This document shows positions 1 through 5,990 of a DNA stretch of 7,202 nucleotides, piece after piece. Below the pieces are notes generated by a model. It ran no database searches and was not told where the DNA came from. It was given only the letters and a program-made list of their open reading frames with translations. The stretch covers positions 1 to 7,202 of the forward strand of contig JAURNJ010000075.1 in NCBI GenBank assembly GCA_030830245.1, written 5' to 3'. How positions within the stretch are numbered: position 1 is the first letter of the stretch; each line of letters begins with the position of its first letter. This DNA is from Novosphingobium sp. (GTDB lineage Bacteria > Pseudomonadota > Alphaproteobacteria > Sphingomonadales > Sphingomonadaceae). The translations under genes were made by a program, and so were the position numbers.

Positions 1-1
1 G

Positions 2-703
2 CGCAGGCCCGGATACCGCGCCGCCATGCGCCGACGGATTGCCCCGGCGATCGAGCACGAGCCCCTGTTCGTCGGCCAGTTCTTTGACACAGTGATCGAT
101 GTTGGCGCGAACATCGGCCAGTTTGCCGTCACGGCGCACTGCGCCAATCCCGATGCGCGGATATTCTGCTTCGAACCGCTGGCGGGATGCGTCGCAAGGC
201 TGCGCGGACTAGCGCAGGACTATCCCCGCCTCACCGTGTTCGACCACGCGCTTGGGGCGGAGCAGGGCCAGTTCGAAATCAATGTCGCCAGCAACACCGG
301 ATCGTCCTCGATCCTCGATTTCACCGACCTGCAACTGGAAACCTACCCGGACGTATCGGTGGTCGGCAAGGAGACGATCCGGGTCGAGGTGCTGGACAAG
401 GTGGCGACGCCCGGAATGACGCAAGGACGCACACTGCTGAAAATGGACGTGCAGGGCTTCGAACTCGAAGTGCTGAAGGGCGCGGAGGCGACTCTCGCGA
501 AGATCGAGGCGGTCTATCTCGAAGCGAGCTTCGTGCCGCTCTATGCCGACCAGCCGCTCGCTTCGGACCTGATCGTCTGGCTTGATGCGCACGGCTTTGG
601 CCTCGCGGCTGTCTATAATGTCGATTACGGTTCGGGCGCCGTGCCGAAGCAGGCGGATTGTCTGTTCCTGCGCAAGGCCGAGCTTGCCGGAGTGCACGCA
701 TGA
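2..703 (+). CDS. FkbM family SAM-dependent methyltransferase (5' partial)
   Basis: Probable S-adenosylmethionine-dependent methyltransferase of the FkbM family; members often O-methylate sugars or secondary metabolites, but the substrate here cannot be read. Counting from the in-frame ATG at 26, I see the SAM-binding motif I VIDVGANIGQF (about residues 23-33), an acidic FEP at 49-51, the family hallmark LLKMDVQGFELEVLKGA (137-153), and YLEASFVPLY (164-173). The frame stays open to the left edge, giving RRPGYRAA before that ATG, and no clear Shine-Dalgarno precedes it. The part with homology begins almost at once, so I favour a start outside the window, with ATG 26 as the alternative. The stop TGA (701-703) overlaps the hisA ATG (700-702), so the two genes are probably translationally coupled. 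Family assignment is confident; substrate and any link to histidine synthesis are unknown. Confidence 0.85.
   Translation, partial: RRPGYRAAMRRRIAPAIEHEPLFVGQFFDTVIDVGANIGQFAVTAHCANPDARIFCFEPLAGCVARLRGLAQDYPRLTVFDHALGAEQGQFEINVASNTGSSSILDFTDLQLETYPDVSVVGKETIRVEVLDKVATPGMTQGRTLLKMDVQGFELEVLKGAEATLAKIEAVYLEASFVPLYADQPLASDLIVWLDAHGFGLAAVYNVDYGSGAVPKQADCLFLRKAELAGVHA
689..692 (+). promoter_or_regulatory. hisA ribosome binding site
   Basis: GGAG lies seven bases before the ATG at 700, inside the last codons of the methyltransferase gene. It supports 700 as the hisA start over the in-frame TTG at 658, which would add a 14-residue leader foreign to the family. Confidence 0.7.
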
Positions 704-1428
704 TCGTTTTCCCCGCCATCGACCTCAAGAGCGGGCAGGTGGTGCGCCTTGCCGAAGGCGACATGGACCGCGCCACGATCTATGGCGACGATCCCGCCGC
801 GCAGGCGGTGCTGTTTGCCGAGCAGGGCGCCCAGTTCCTCCATGTCGTCGATCTCGACGGCTCGTTTGCGGGGGATGCGCGCAACCGCGAGGCAGTCGAA
901 GCCATTCTCGAAGCATTCCCCGGCCATGTGCAGCTTGGCGGCGGCATCCGCACGGCGCAGGCGGTTTCCGGCTGGTTCGAGCTTGGCGTGTCGCGGGTGG
1001 TGATGGGCACGGCGGCGCTCAAGGACCCGCAATTCGTGAAGGACATGGCGCGCGAGTGGGAGGGCGGCATTGTCGTTGCCGTCGATGCGCGTGACGGCAT
1101 GGTCGCGACCGAGGGCTGGGCGGAAGTGTCCGACGTGCCGGTGATTGATCTTGCCCGCCGATTCGAGGATGCCGGCGTCGCCTCACTGCTGTTCACCGAT
1201 ATCGGGCGCGACGGCATGCTCAAGGGCTGCAACGTGCAGGCGACGGTCGATCTCGCCACGCAGAGCTCGCTGCCAGTAATCGCTTCGGGTGGTGTCGCCG
1301 GGCTCGACGACATCCGCATCCTCGCGCTCAACGCGCACCTCGGCATCGAGGGCGTGATTACCGGACGCGCGCTCTATGACGGGCGGCTGGACCTTGCGGC
1401 GGCGATCGCGATGGCTTGGCGGGAATAA
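700..1428 (+). CDS. hisA: HisA, ProFAR isomerase
   Basis: 1-(5-phosphoribosyl)-5-[(5-phosphoribosylamino)methylideneamino]imidazole-4-carboxamide isomerase, the cytoplasmic Amadori rearrangement that supplies PRFAR to HisF/HisH. The 242-residue length is normal for this (beta/alpha)8 barrel. Visible motifs are the N-terminal [12 protein letters not shown] with catalytic Asp8, VVDLDG (49-54), GGGIRT (80-85), VVAVDAR with the second catalytic Asp129, TDIGRDG (166-172), and the phosphate-binding ASGG (195-198) and TGRALYDG (221-228). The two half-barrels show the usual internal duplication. The start at 700 gives the canonical N-terminus and has a well-spaced GGAG. It overlaps the preceding methyltransferase gene by four bases (ATGA), and hisF follows after four bases, so all three are likely on one transcript. 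Confidence 0.97.
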   Translation: MIVFPAIDLKSGQVVRLAEGDMDRATIYGDDPAAQAVLFAEQGAQFLHVVDLDGSFAGDARNREAVEAILEAFPGHVQLGGGIRTAQAVSGWFELGVSRVVMGTAALKDPQFVKDMAREWEGGIVVAVDARDGMVATEGWAEVSDVPVIDLARRFEDAGVASLLFTDIGRDGMLKGCNVQATVDLATQSSLPVIASGGVAGLDDIRILALNAHLGIEGVITGRALYDGRLDLAAAIAMAWRE

Positions 1429-1432
1429 GCCG

Positions 1433-2194
1433 ATGACCGTGCGCGTCCGCGTTATCCCCTGTCTCGACGTTGCCAATGGCCGCGTGGTCAAGGGTGTCAA
1501 TTTCGTCGATCTCAAGGATGCGGGCGATCCGGTCGAGCAGGCGCGGGCCTACGATCTCGCCGGCGCGGACGAGCTTTGCTTCCTCGACATCACCGCCAGC
1601 CACGAGGCGCGCGGCACCCTGCTCGATATCGTCACCCGCACCGCCGAGGTGTGTTTCATGCCGCTGACCGTGGGCGGCGGAGTTCGCACGGTGGAGGATG
1701 CGCGAGCGCTCCTGCTGGCGGGCGCTGACAAGGTCGCGGTCAATTCGGCGGCGGTGTCGCGGCCCGAGGTGGTGGCGGACATTGCCGACAGGATGGGCAG
1801 CCAGTGCATTGTCGCCTCGATCGATGCGCGGCGGGTCGCCGAGGGCAGGTGGGAAATCTTCACCCATGGCGGGCGCAAGGAAACCGGGATCGACGCGCTC
1901 GAACATGCGGTGAAGCTGGCCGGGTTGGGCGCGGGCGAACTGCTTGTCACTTCGATGGACGGCGATGGCACGCAGAAGGGCTACGACCTGGCGCTGACGA
2001 GGGCGATTGCCGATGCCGTATCGGTGCCGGTGGTGGCGAGCGGCGGGGTCGGCACGCTCGAACACCTGGTGGAAGGGGTGACGAAAGGGCATGCCAGCGC
2101 CGTTCTGGCGGCCTCGATCTTCCACTTCGGCACGCACTCGATTGCAGAGGCTCACGCCGCGCTGCGGGCCGCAGGGCTACCGGCACGAGGTTAA
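1433..2194 (+). CDS. hisF: HisF, imidazole glycerol phosphate synthase cyclase subunit
   Basis: Cyclase subunit of imidazole glycerol phosphate synthase. With ammonia from the glutaminase HisH it converts PRFAR to IGP and AICAR, linking histidine and purine synthesis. The 253 residues match the family. Motifs are [20 protein letters not shown] (4-23) with catalytic Asp12, FLDITAS (50-56), LTVGGGVRT (78-86), SIDAR with the second catalytic Asp131, [13 protein letters not shown] (173-185) and VASGGVGT (201-208). The ATG at 1433 gives the standard N-terminus and has GGGAA (1421-1425) seven bases upstream; an in-frame extension to 1376 would add unrelated residues encoded inside hisA. HisH is not in the window; it is commonly just upstream of hisA in alphaproteobacteria, so here it may lie beyond the methyltransferase. 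Confidence 0.97.
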   Translation: MTVRVRVIPCLDVANGRVVKGVNFVDLKDAGDPVEQARAYDLAGADELCFLDITASHEARGTLLDIVTRTAEVCFMPLTVGGGVRTVEDARALLLAGADKVAVNSAAVSRPEVVADIADRMGSQCIVASIDARRVAEGRWEIFTHGGRKETGIDALEHAVKLAGLGAGELLVTSMDGDGTQKGYDLALTRAIADAVSVPVVASGGVGTLEHLVEGVTKGHASAVLAASIFHFGTHSIAEAHAALRAAGLPARG

Positions 2195-2306
2195 CCCATA
2201 CCCGTCGGAATACGTTACAAGTCAGATGGTTAAGGCGATGATGTTAACCATCGCTTGTATTGGTCTTACGCGCTTCCCGCGCCGTGGCACGGATATTGCT
2301 TTAACC
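2189..2306 (+). repeat. Cluster of TTAACC/GGTTAA motifs
   Basis: The hexamer TTAACC or its complement occurs at 2189-2196 (as the palindrome GGTTAACC across the hisF stop), 2228-2233 (as GGTTAA), 2244-2249 and 2301-2306. The last two extend to TTAACCAT. This is dense for such a GC-rich region; I noticed one other copy, inside tolR at 4921-4926. TTAACCAT resembles the CtrA half-site described in Caulobacter, but the canonical TTAA-N7-TTAA is absent: the only nearby pair is ten bases apart. A regulatory role is inference. Confidence 0.4.
2216..2259 (+). repeat. Inverted repeat / potential hairpin upstream of the small PEP-CTERM-like gene
   Basis: TACAAG (2216-2221) and GATGGTTAA (2225-2233) are mirrored by TTAACCATC (2244-2252) and CTTGTA (2254-2259). 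This gives 15 pairs in two blocks around a ten-base loop, with a small asymmetric bulge (TCA against G). A competing six-pair stem, GCGATG (2235-2240) with CATCGC (2249-2254), uses the same right arm. No T-run follows, so it is not a typical intrinsic terminator. It could be a protein-binding dyad or an RNA element between hisF and the next gene. Confidence 0.5.
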
Positions 2307-2337
2307 ATTGCAGTTACTGCTCAAAGGCCCATTCCCG

Positions 2338-2520
2338 ATGAAATCCCTCAAGACCGTGCTGACAAGCGCGGTGGTGCTGATGCTCACTGCGGTTTCCGCC
2401 ATGGCGGCAAGCAGCCAGGCCGAAGTTCCCGAATCCGATATGATCGCGCTGCTCTCGCTGGCCACGGCTGGCGTGCTGCTTGGCCGCCGCTGGGCAGCGA
2501 AACGTCCGCCACGGGATTGA
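2338..2520 (+). CDS. Small signal-peptide protein with PEP-CTERM-like C-terminus
   Basis: A 60-residue protein that I do not recognise as a named family. Residues 1-23 look like a Sec signal peptide: basic MKSLK, a hydrophobic core, then AMA before ASS. After only about six residues comes VPESD (30-34), then a hydrophobic segment MIALLSLATAGVLLG (35-49) and a basic tail RRWAAKR (50-56) ending PPRD. That order (P-E motif, membrane span, arginine cluster) is the layout of PEP-CTERM sorting tails handled by exosortase, although the third position is Ser rather than Pro. If cleaved at both sites almost nothing would remain; if uncleaved it would be a two-span hairpin with both basic ends inside and an acidic loop outside. 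AAAGG (2323-2327) stands ten bases before the ATG. It sits between hisF and hisE, 34 bases before hisE. That it is a gene is probable; function unknown. Confidence 0.68.
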   Translation: MKSLKTVLTSAVVLMLTAVSAMAASSQAEVPESDMIALLSLATAGVLLGRRWAAKRPPRD

Positions 2521-2554
2521 CCGCAAGCAAGTCTCGCCGCATGGCTGGCGCACC

Positions 2555-2878
2555 ATGAGTCAGCCCGGGACGCTCGAACGCCTTGAAGCCACCATCGCCG
2601 CGCGTCGTGGCGCCGATCCCGATTCCAGTTATGTCGCGCGGCTGGAGGCCAAGGGCCTTGGCAAGATCGCCCAGAAGCTTGGCGAGGAAGCGACCGAGGC
2701 GGTGATCGCCGCGCTGTCCGGCGACGAGGGCGACCTTGTCGGTGAAGCCGCGGACGTACTGTTTCACCTGATGGTCCTGCTCGGCCACAAGGGCGTGGCG
2801 CTAGCCGATGTGCTGGCGGAGCTGGATCGGCGCGAGGGCACTTCGGGGCTGGTCGAGAAGGCTTCTCGCAAGAACTGA
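2555..2878 (+). CDS. hisE: HisE, phosphoribosyl-ATP pyrophosphatase
   Basis: Hydrolyses phosphoribosyl-ATP to phosphoribosyl-AMP and pyrophosphate, the second step of histidine synthesis, in the cytoplasm. The 107-residue protein is a stand-alone HisE without a fused HisI cyclohydrolase. It is an all-helical MazG-like fold: SYVARLEAKG (25-34), KIAQKLGEEATEAVIAAL (37-54) with the metal-binding EExxE at 44-48, and GEAADVLFHLMVLL (63-76) with ExxD at 64-67. The ATG at 2555 gives the usual short N-terminus before TLERLEATI. An in-frame start at 2480 would overlap the preceding small gene and add unrelated residues. No clear Shine-Dalgarno is visible; a five-codon frame (2541-2558) ends across the hisE ATG and could couple translation. 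A HIT-family gene follows after nine bases. Confidence 0.95.
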   Translation: MSQPGTLERLEATIAARRGADPDSSYVARLEAKGLGKIAQKLGEEATEAVIAALSGDEGDLVGEAADVLFHLMVLLGHKGVALADVLAELDRREGTSGLVEKASRKN

Positions 2879-2881
2879 GGA
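2877..2881 (+). promoter_or_regulatory. Ribosome binding site of the HIT-family gene
   Basis: GAGGA overlaps the hisE TGA and lies six bases before the ATG at 2888. It fixes that start and suggests co-translation with hisE. Confidence 0.7.
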
Positions 2882-2887
2882 CCCAGA

Positions 2888-3265
2888 ATGCCCATCGATC
2901 CGCGCGCGCCCTACGATAACGACAATATCTTCGCCAAGATCCTGCGCGGCGAAGTCCCGTGCAACAAGGTGTACGAGGACGATTCCAGCCTCGCGTTTCA
3001 TGATATCCGTCCGCAGGCTCCGGTGCATGTGCTGGTCATTCCCAAGGGGCCCTATGTCAGCTGGGACGATTTCACTGCCAAGGCGAGCGACAGCGAAATC
3101 GCCGCTTTCATGCGCGCGGTCGGCTATGTGACCCGCCAGTTGGAACTCGACGGGTCGGGTTATCGCCTGATGGTCAACATGGGCACCAACGGCCACCAGG
3201 AAGTGCCGCACCTGCATGTCCACATCTTCGGCGGGCGGCAGTTCTTCCATATGATTGCGGACTGA
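2888..3265 (+). CDS. hinT: HIT family (HINT-type) nucleotide-binding hydrolase
   Basis: Histidine-triad protein of the HINT branch. Relatives hydrolyse purine nucleoside phosphoramidates and aminoacyl-adenylates as cytoplasmic dimers. At 125 residues it has the typical length. Visible are NIFAKILRGEVPCNKVYEDD (13-32), AFHDIRPQAPVHVLVIPK (36-53), and the signature HLHVHIF (108-114), in which His108, His110 and His112 form the triad and His110 is the expected nucleophile. The C-terminus GGRQFFHMIAD differs from the GGRPLGPM-like ending common in HINT proteins, so substrate preference is open. It follows hisE closely, and with its ribosome binding site over the hisE stop it is probably read from the same mRNA. 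The physiological substrate is not deducible; the gene symbol rests on family level only. Confidence 0.9.
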   Translation: MPIDPRAPYDNDNIFAKILRGEVPCNKVYEDDSSLAFHDIRPQAPVHVLVIPKGPYVSWDDFTAKASDSEIAAFMRAVGYVTRQLELDGSGYRLMVNMGTNGHQEVPHLHVHIFGGRQFFHMIAD

Positions 3266-3364
3266 GTCGGGGCGTTCTTCGGGAACGGTGAAACGAGCCG
3301 GAGACTGTGCAGAGCTTTTCCGCTCGCCTTCCAACGCCGCGTCATCGCCGCTAAAAGCATCGCG
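3266..3364. other. Intergenic spacer between the HIT gene and ybgC
   Basis: This is the second-largest gap in the window and separates the his/HIT group from the tol group. It holds a five-pair hairpin, CGTTC (3273-3277) with GAACG (3283-3287), without a T-run, and a four-pair GAGC/GCTC (3312-3315, 3322-3325). Neither is a convincing terminator. A tol promoter would be expected here, but I cannot point to clear -35 and -10 boxes. Confidence 0.4.
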
Positions 3365-3823
3365 ATGGTCCAGCATCCGGTTCCCCCTGGCGGTCGCTTC
3401 GACGGCGCGCTGCACCGCCTTGCCGTGCGCGTCTATCATGAGGATACCGATGCCACCGGCCGGGCCTACCACGGTGCCTACCTGCGCTGGTTCGAGCGGG
3501 CGCGTTCGGACATCCTCGACCTGCTCGGCATCGACCAGCGCAAGGCGATCGAGGCGGGCGAGGGCTTCTACGTCGTCTCCGACGTTTCGCTGCGTTACCG
3601 CGCCCCGGCGCTGCTCGGCGATATTGTCGTGATCGAGACCGCCTGCGAGTTCGCGCGGGCCGCCAGTTCGCGCATGATCCAGACCGCCGTTCAGGATGGA
3701 GTCACCCTGTGCGAGGCGAATGTGCGGGTGGGCTTCGTCGGCCCGGACGGCAAGCCGAAGGCGCAACCTTTAGCTTGGCGAAACGCCTTTGCATCAATCA
3801 TTTCCGATACGGAAAGGAAGTAA
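3365..3823 (+). CDS. ybgC: YbgC, hotdog-fold acyl-CoA thioesterase of the Tol-Pal cluster
   Basis: Acyl-CoA thioesterase of the 4-hydroxybenzoyl-CoA thioesterase/YbgC family, usually the first gene of tol-pal operons and linked to phospholipid metabolism at the inner membrane. The 152-residue protein shows the family core VRVYHEDTDATGRAYHGAYL (21-40), in which Asp29 and His36 match the active-site positions of H. influenzae YbgC (Asp18, His25), followed by RWFERARSDIL (41-51). A more usual GGVVYH is replaced by TGRAYH. The ATG at 3365 is the first in frame; the Shine-Dalgarno is weak (AAAAG at 3353-3357). A 99-base spacer precedes it and could carry the tol promoter, though I see no convincing -35/-10 pair. 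Its stop TAA (3821-3823) shares one base with the tolQ ATG. Confidence 0.93.
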   Translation: MVQHPVPPGGRFDGALHRLAVRVYHEDTDATGRAYHGAYLRWFERARSDILDLLGIDQRKAIEAGEGFYVVSDVSLRYRAPALLGDIVVIETACEFARAASSRMIQTAVQDGVTLCEANVRVGFVGPDGKPKAQPLAWRNAFASIISDTERK

Positions 3824-4527
3824 TGTCTGCAATTTCGATCCTGGCGCAAGCCGCCGCAGCCCCGCAGCGGCTCGATCCGGTCAAGCTGTTCCTCGATGCC
3901 GATATTGTCGTGCAGGGGGTCATGGTCGGCCTGCTGCTTGCGGCGGTGTGGGCCTGGGCGATCATTGTCGGCTTCTCGCTTCGCATGGCCAGCGCAAGGC
4001 GCGCATGCGCCGCCTTTGAGCGCCAGTTCTGGAAGGTAAGCAACCTTACGACTTTGCGCGAGGATGACAGCGCCAAGCGCACCGCATCGGGCCGGGTGGC
4101 GCTTTCGGGTATCGACGAGTGGCAACGCTCGGTTTCGGTTGCGGGCTTCGATCTCGAAGGCGCGCGTCAGCGCGTCGGCACGGCGCTCGACGCCGCAGTT
4201 GCCGAGGAGGCCGATGTGCTTGCCGGGCGGCTCACTTTCCTTGCGACGACAGGCGCGGTGGCTCCGTTCATCGGCCTGTTCGGCACGGTCTGGGGTATCA
4301 TGAACAGCTTTTTCCAGATCGGTCAGCAGCAGAACTCGTCGCTCGCGGTGGTCGCGCCCGGCATTTCCGAGGCGCTGTTCGCCACCGCGCTTGGCCTGTT
4401 TGCCGCGATCCCGGCCGTGATCGCCTACAACCGCTTCTCAGCCAGCGTGAACCGGTTCGAGGCACGGCTGCAACGCTTTGCCGACCGGTTTCATGCCTTG
4501 GTTTCCTCGCGGCTGGAGCAGCGCTGA
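3823..4527 (+). CDS. tolQ: TolQ, proton-channel subunit of the Tol-Pal motor
   Basis: Inner-membrane TolQ (MotA/ExbB family) forms the pentameric stator around TolR and converts proton motive force into movement of TolA for outer-membrane constriction at division. It has 234 residues, the usual length. I place membrane spans at about 29-51, 136-160 and 174-203, with a cytoplasmic loop of about 85 residues between the first two. Family signatures are APFIGLFGTVWGIMNSF (147-163) and VAPGISEALFATALGLFAAI (177-196); Thr155 and Thr188 correspond to the pore threonines known from E. coli. The start at 3823 overlaps the ybgC stop (TAATG) and has AAGGA (3814-3818) four bases upstream. An in-frame extension to 3709 lies inside ybgC and is unlikely. 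Confidence 0.96.
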   Translation: MSAISILAQAAAAPQRLDPVKLFLDADIVVQGVMVGLLLAAVWAWAIIVGFSLRMASARRACAAFERQFWKVSNLTTLREDDSAKRTASGRVALSGIDEWQRSVSVAGFDLEGARQRVGTALDAAVAEEADVLAGRLTFLATTGAVAPFIGLFGTVWGIMNSFFQIGQQQNSSLAVVAPGISEALFATALGLFAAIPAVIAYNRFSASVNRFEARLQRFADRFHALVSSRLEQR

Positions 4528-5027
4528 TGGCGATCTCGCTTTCGGGAAGCGGGGCAAGGCGCGGCAAGCGGGGCAGGAGCCTGCGCGCGCCCATGGCGGA
4601 GATCAACGTCACGCCGTTCGTCGATGTCATGCTCGTGCTGCTGATCATCTTCATGGTGACCGCGCCGCTGTTGACCGCAGGCGTGCCGATCGACTTGCCC
4701 GACAGCCGCGCCAAGGCGCTGTCCGAAGAACGAGAGCAGGTGACGATCAGCCTCGCGCTCGACGGCACGGTAGCAGTGGATGACGTGCAGATGAGCCTGG
4801 CCGAACTGCCCGATGCGCTTGAGACGCTCCCGCGCGGCGAGGATGGCAAGCCGCCACTGGTAACCCTGCGCGCGGACAAGGCGCTAGATTACGGGGCGGT
4901 GATGGCGGCGATGGGCGAGCTTAACCGTGCTGGCTTCAACGCGATTACCCTCGTGACCAATGCTTCGGGCGAGGTGCCTGCTCCTGCTTCCGAACCTGTC
5001 AGTGACGGTTCAGGTGAGGCGCAATAG
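4527..5027 (+). CDS. tolR: TolR, ExbD/TolR-family motor subunit
   Basis: TolR is the ExbD-like partner of TolQ, with one membrane span and a periplasmic domain that binds peptidoglycan and controls the proton path. Of 166 residues, 1-20 are basic and cytoplasmic (GARRGKRGRSLR). INVTPFVDVMLVLLIIFMV (26-44) is the span, and Asp33 matches the essential protonatable Asp23 of E. coli TolR. The periplasmic domain ends with VTLRADKALDYGAVMAAMGE (112-131) and FNAITLVT (137-144), then an acidic, proline-containing tail. The ATG at 4527 shares one base with the tolQ stop (TGATG) and has GGAG (4515-4518) eight bases upstream. The same frame is open back to 4119, but that stretch lies within tolQ and does not resemble the family. 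Confidence 0.95.
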   Translation: MAISLSGSGARRGKRGRSLRAPMAEINVTPFVDVMLVLLIIFMVTAPLLTAGVPIDLPDSRAKALSEEREQVTISLALDGTVAVDDVQMSLAELPDALETLPRGEDGKPPLVTLRADKALDYGAVMAAMGELNRAGFNAITLVTNASGEVPAPASEPVSDGSGEAQ

Positions 5028-5036
5028 GTTCCTGAA

Positions 5037-5990
5037 ATGGCAGGTTCGGCACTGACCAGAGAGGAAGGGCTGGGGCTGGCGATTTCGATTGCCGGCCATG
5101 CTGCCCTGCTCGCCGTGCTGCTGCTGCGACCTGCTGCCGACAACGTGGTGATCCCGCCCGAACGGGTCGAGGTGACGATCAGCCAGGAGGTTGGCCTCAC
5201 CTCCACCTCGCCGCAGCCCAAGGCGCAGGCCGCGCCCGATGAGGCTCCCGATCTTGGCGAGGCTGCGCCAGCGCCCGAGCCGGAACCCGCTCCGTTACCG
5301 CCGCCGCCCGCTCCGCGCGTGATCGAACCGCCCAAGCCGCCGACGCCGCGCCCGGTCGTGAAGCCCCAGCCGAAGAAGCCGGAACCGCGCCGGATCGAGG
5401 CGCGCAAACCTGAGCTGGCCAAACCGCCCAAGCCAATCGTGCGCGAGGTGGCAAAGCCAAAGGCTTCGCCTGCCAAGCCTTCGCCGCCAAAGCCGAGCGC
5501 GATTGACCGGCTTGCCAAGCCATCGACCAGGCAGGCGCCCGCCGCACCGACCAAGGCCGCTACCCCGCCGAAGCAGGCTGGCGGCACCCGCTTTGCCGAG
5601 GCCTTCAAGTCAGGCACGCCCGGCGCGACCAGCCCTGCCGGAACCGGCGCGCCTGCAGCAGCCATAGGACCGCAGCAGATTTCGGCCCTCAACGCTGCCA
5701 TCGGTCGGCAGTTGAAACCGCATTGGCGCGGCAAGGCTCCGGAAGGAGCGGAGGCGGAACTGCTGGTGACGAAAGTGCGTTTTCGTCTCAACCGTGATGG
5801 TTCACTAGCCGGTGAGCCGCAGGTTGTGGCCACTTCCGGCCAGACCGAAGCCAACCAGCCGCAGGTCGCGCGCCATCAGGAGCAGGCGGTGCGCGCGGTG
5901 AAGCTTGCCGCACCTTTCGACCTTCCCGAAGCGCTTTATGATGGCTGGAAAACCGTGACGACCAATTTCGACAGAAGGCTCTCGCAATGA
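5037..5990 (+). CDS. tolA: TolA, periplasm-spanning Tol-Pal/TonB-like energy transducer
   Basis: TolA couples the TolQR motor to TolB/Pal at the outer membrane. The 317 residues show three parts: an N-terminal span at about 12-30, a long low-complexity linker (about 55-185), and a folded TonB/TolA-like C-terminal domain (about 212-317). In the span, Ser17, His21 and Leu28 keep the spacing of the E. coli SHLS motif (Ser18, His22, Leu29), but the last Ser position is Pro32. The linker is rich in Pro, Lys, Glu and Ala (PEPEPAPLPPPPAP, 80-93; repeated KP/PKP units, 99-162), unlike the Ala-rich helical domain II of E. coli TolA; a polyproline-type rod is likely. The C-terminal part contains QLKPHWRGKAPEG (225-237) and VRFRLNRDGSL (247-257). 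It starts nine bases after tolR. The operon position supports TolA over a generic TonB. Confidence 0.92.
   Translation: MAGSALTREEGLGLAISIAGHAALLAVLLLRPAADNVVIPPERVEVTISQEVGLTSTSPQPKAQAAPDEAPDLGEAAPAPEPEPAPLPPPPAPRVIEPPKPPTPRPVVKPQPKKPEPRRIEARKPELAKPPKPIVREVAKPKASPAKPSPPKPSAIDRLAKPSTRQAPAAPTKAATPPKQAGGTRFAEAFKSGTPGATSPAGTGAPAAAIGPQQISALNAAIGRQLKPHWRGKAPEGAEAELLVTKVRFRLNRDGSLAGEPQVVATSGQTEANQPQVARHQEQAVRAVKLAAPFDLPEALYDGWKTVTTNFDRRLSQ
5973..5978 (+). promoter_or_regulatory. tolB ribosome binding site
   Basis: AGAAGG within the end of tolA lies eight bases before the ATG at 5987. It favours that ATG over the second in-frame ATG at 5993. Confidence 0.6.

Noticed and set aside
2091..2558. 155-codon + strand frame covering the hisF end, spacer and small gene
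   Set aside because: It begins inside hisF and runs through the intergenic dyad. The 60-residue frame at 2338 has a far better protein pattern (signal peptide plus tail).
3273..3287. Possible terminator hairpin after the HIT gene
   Set aside because: The stem is only five pairs and there is no downstream T-run, so it does not meet the pattern of an intrinsic terminator.
2801..3766. 321-codon open frame on the - strand
   Set aside because: It lies opposite hisE, the HIT gene and ybgC, spans their gap, and its translation shows no recognisable domain. High-GC coding regions commonly leave the complementary strand free of stops.
5280..5500. Repetitive GC-rich tract that could be a DNA tandem repeat
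   Set aside because: The periodicity comes from Pro and Lys codons in the TolA linker; no unit repeats exactly enough to call a nucleotide repeat.
4889..5854. 321-codon open frame on the - strand opposite tolA
   Set aside because: Its Gly/Ser/Ala-rich translation is the mirror of the Pro/Lys-rich TolA linker. It has no domain signature and tolA is clearly the real gene.
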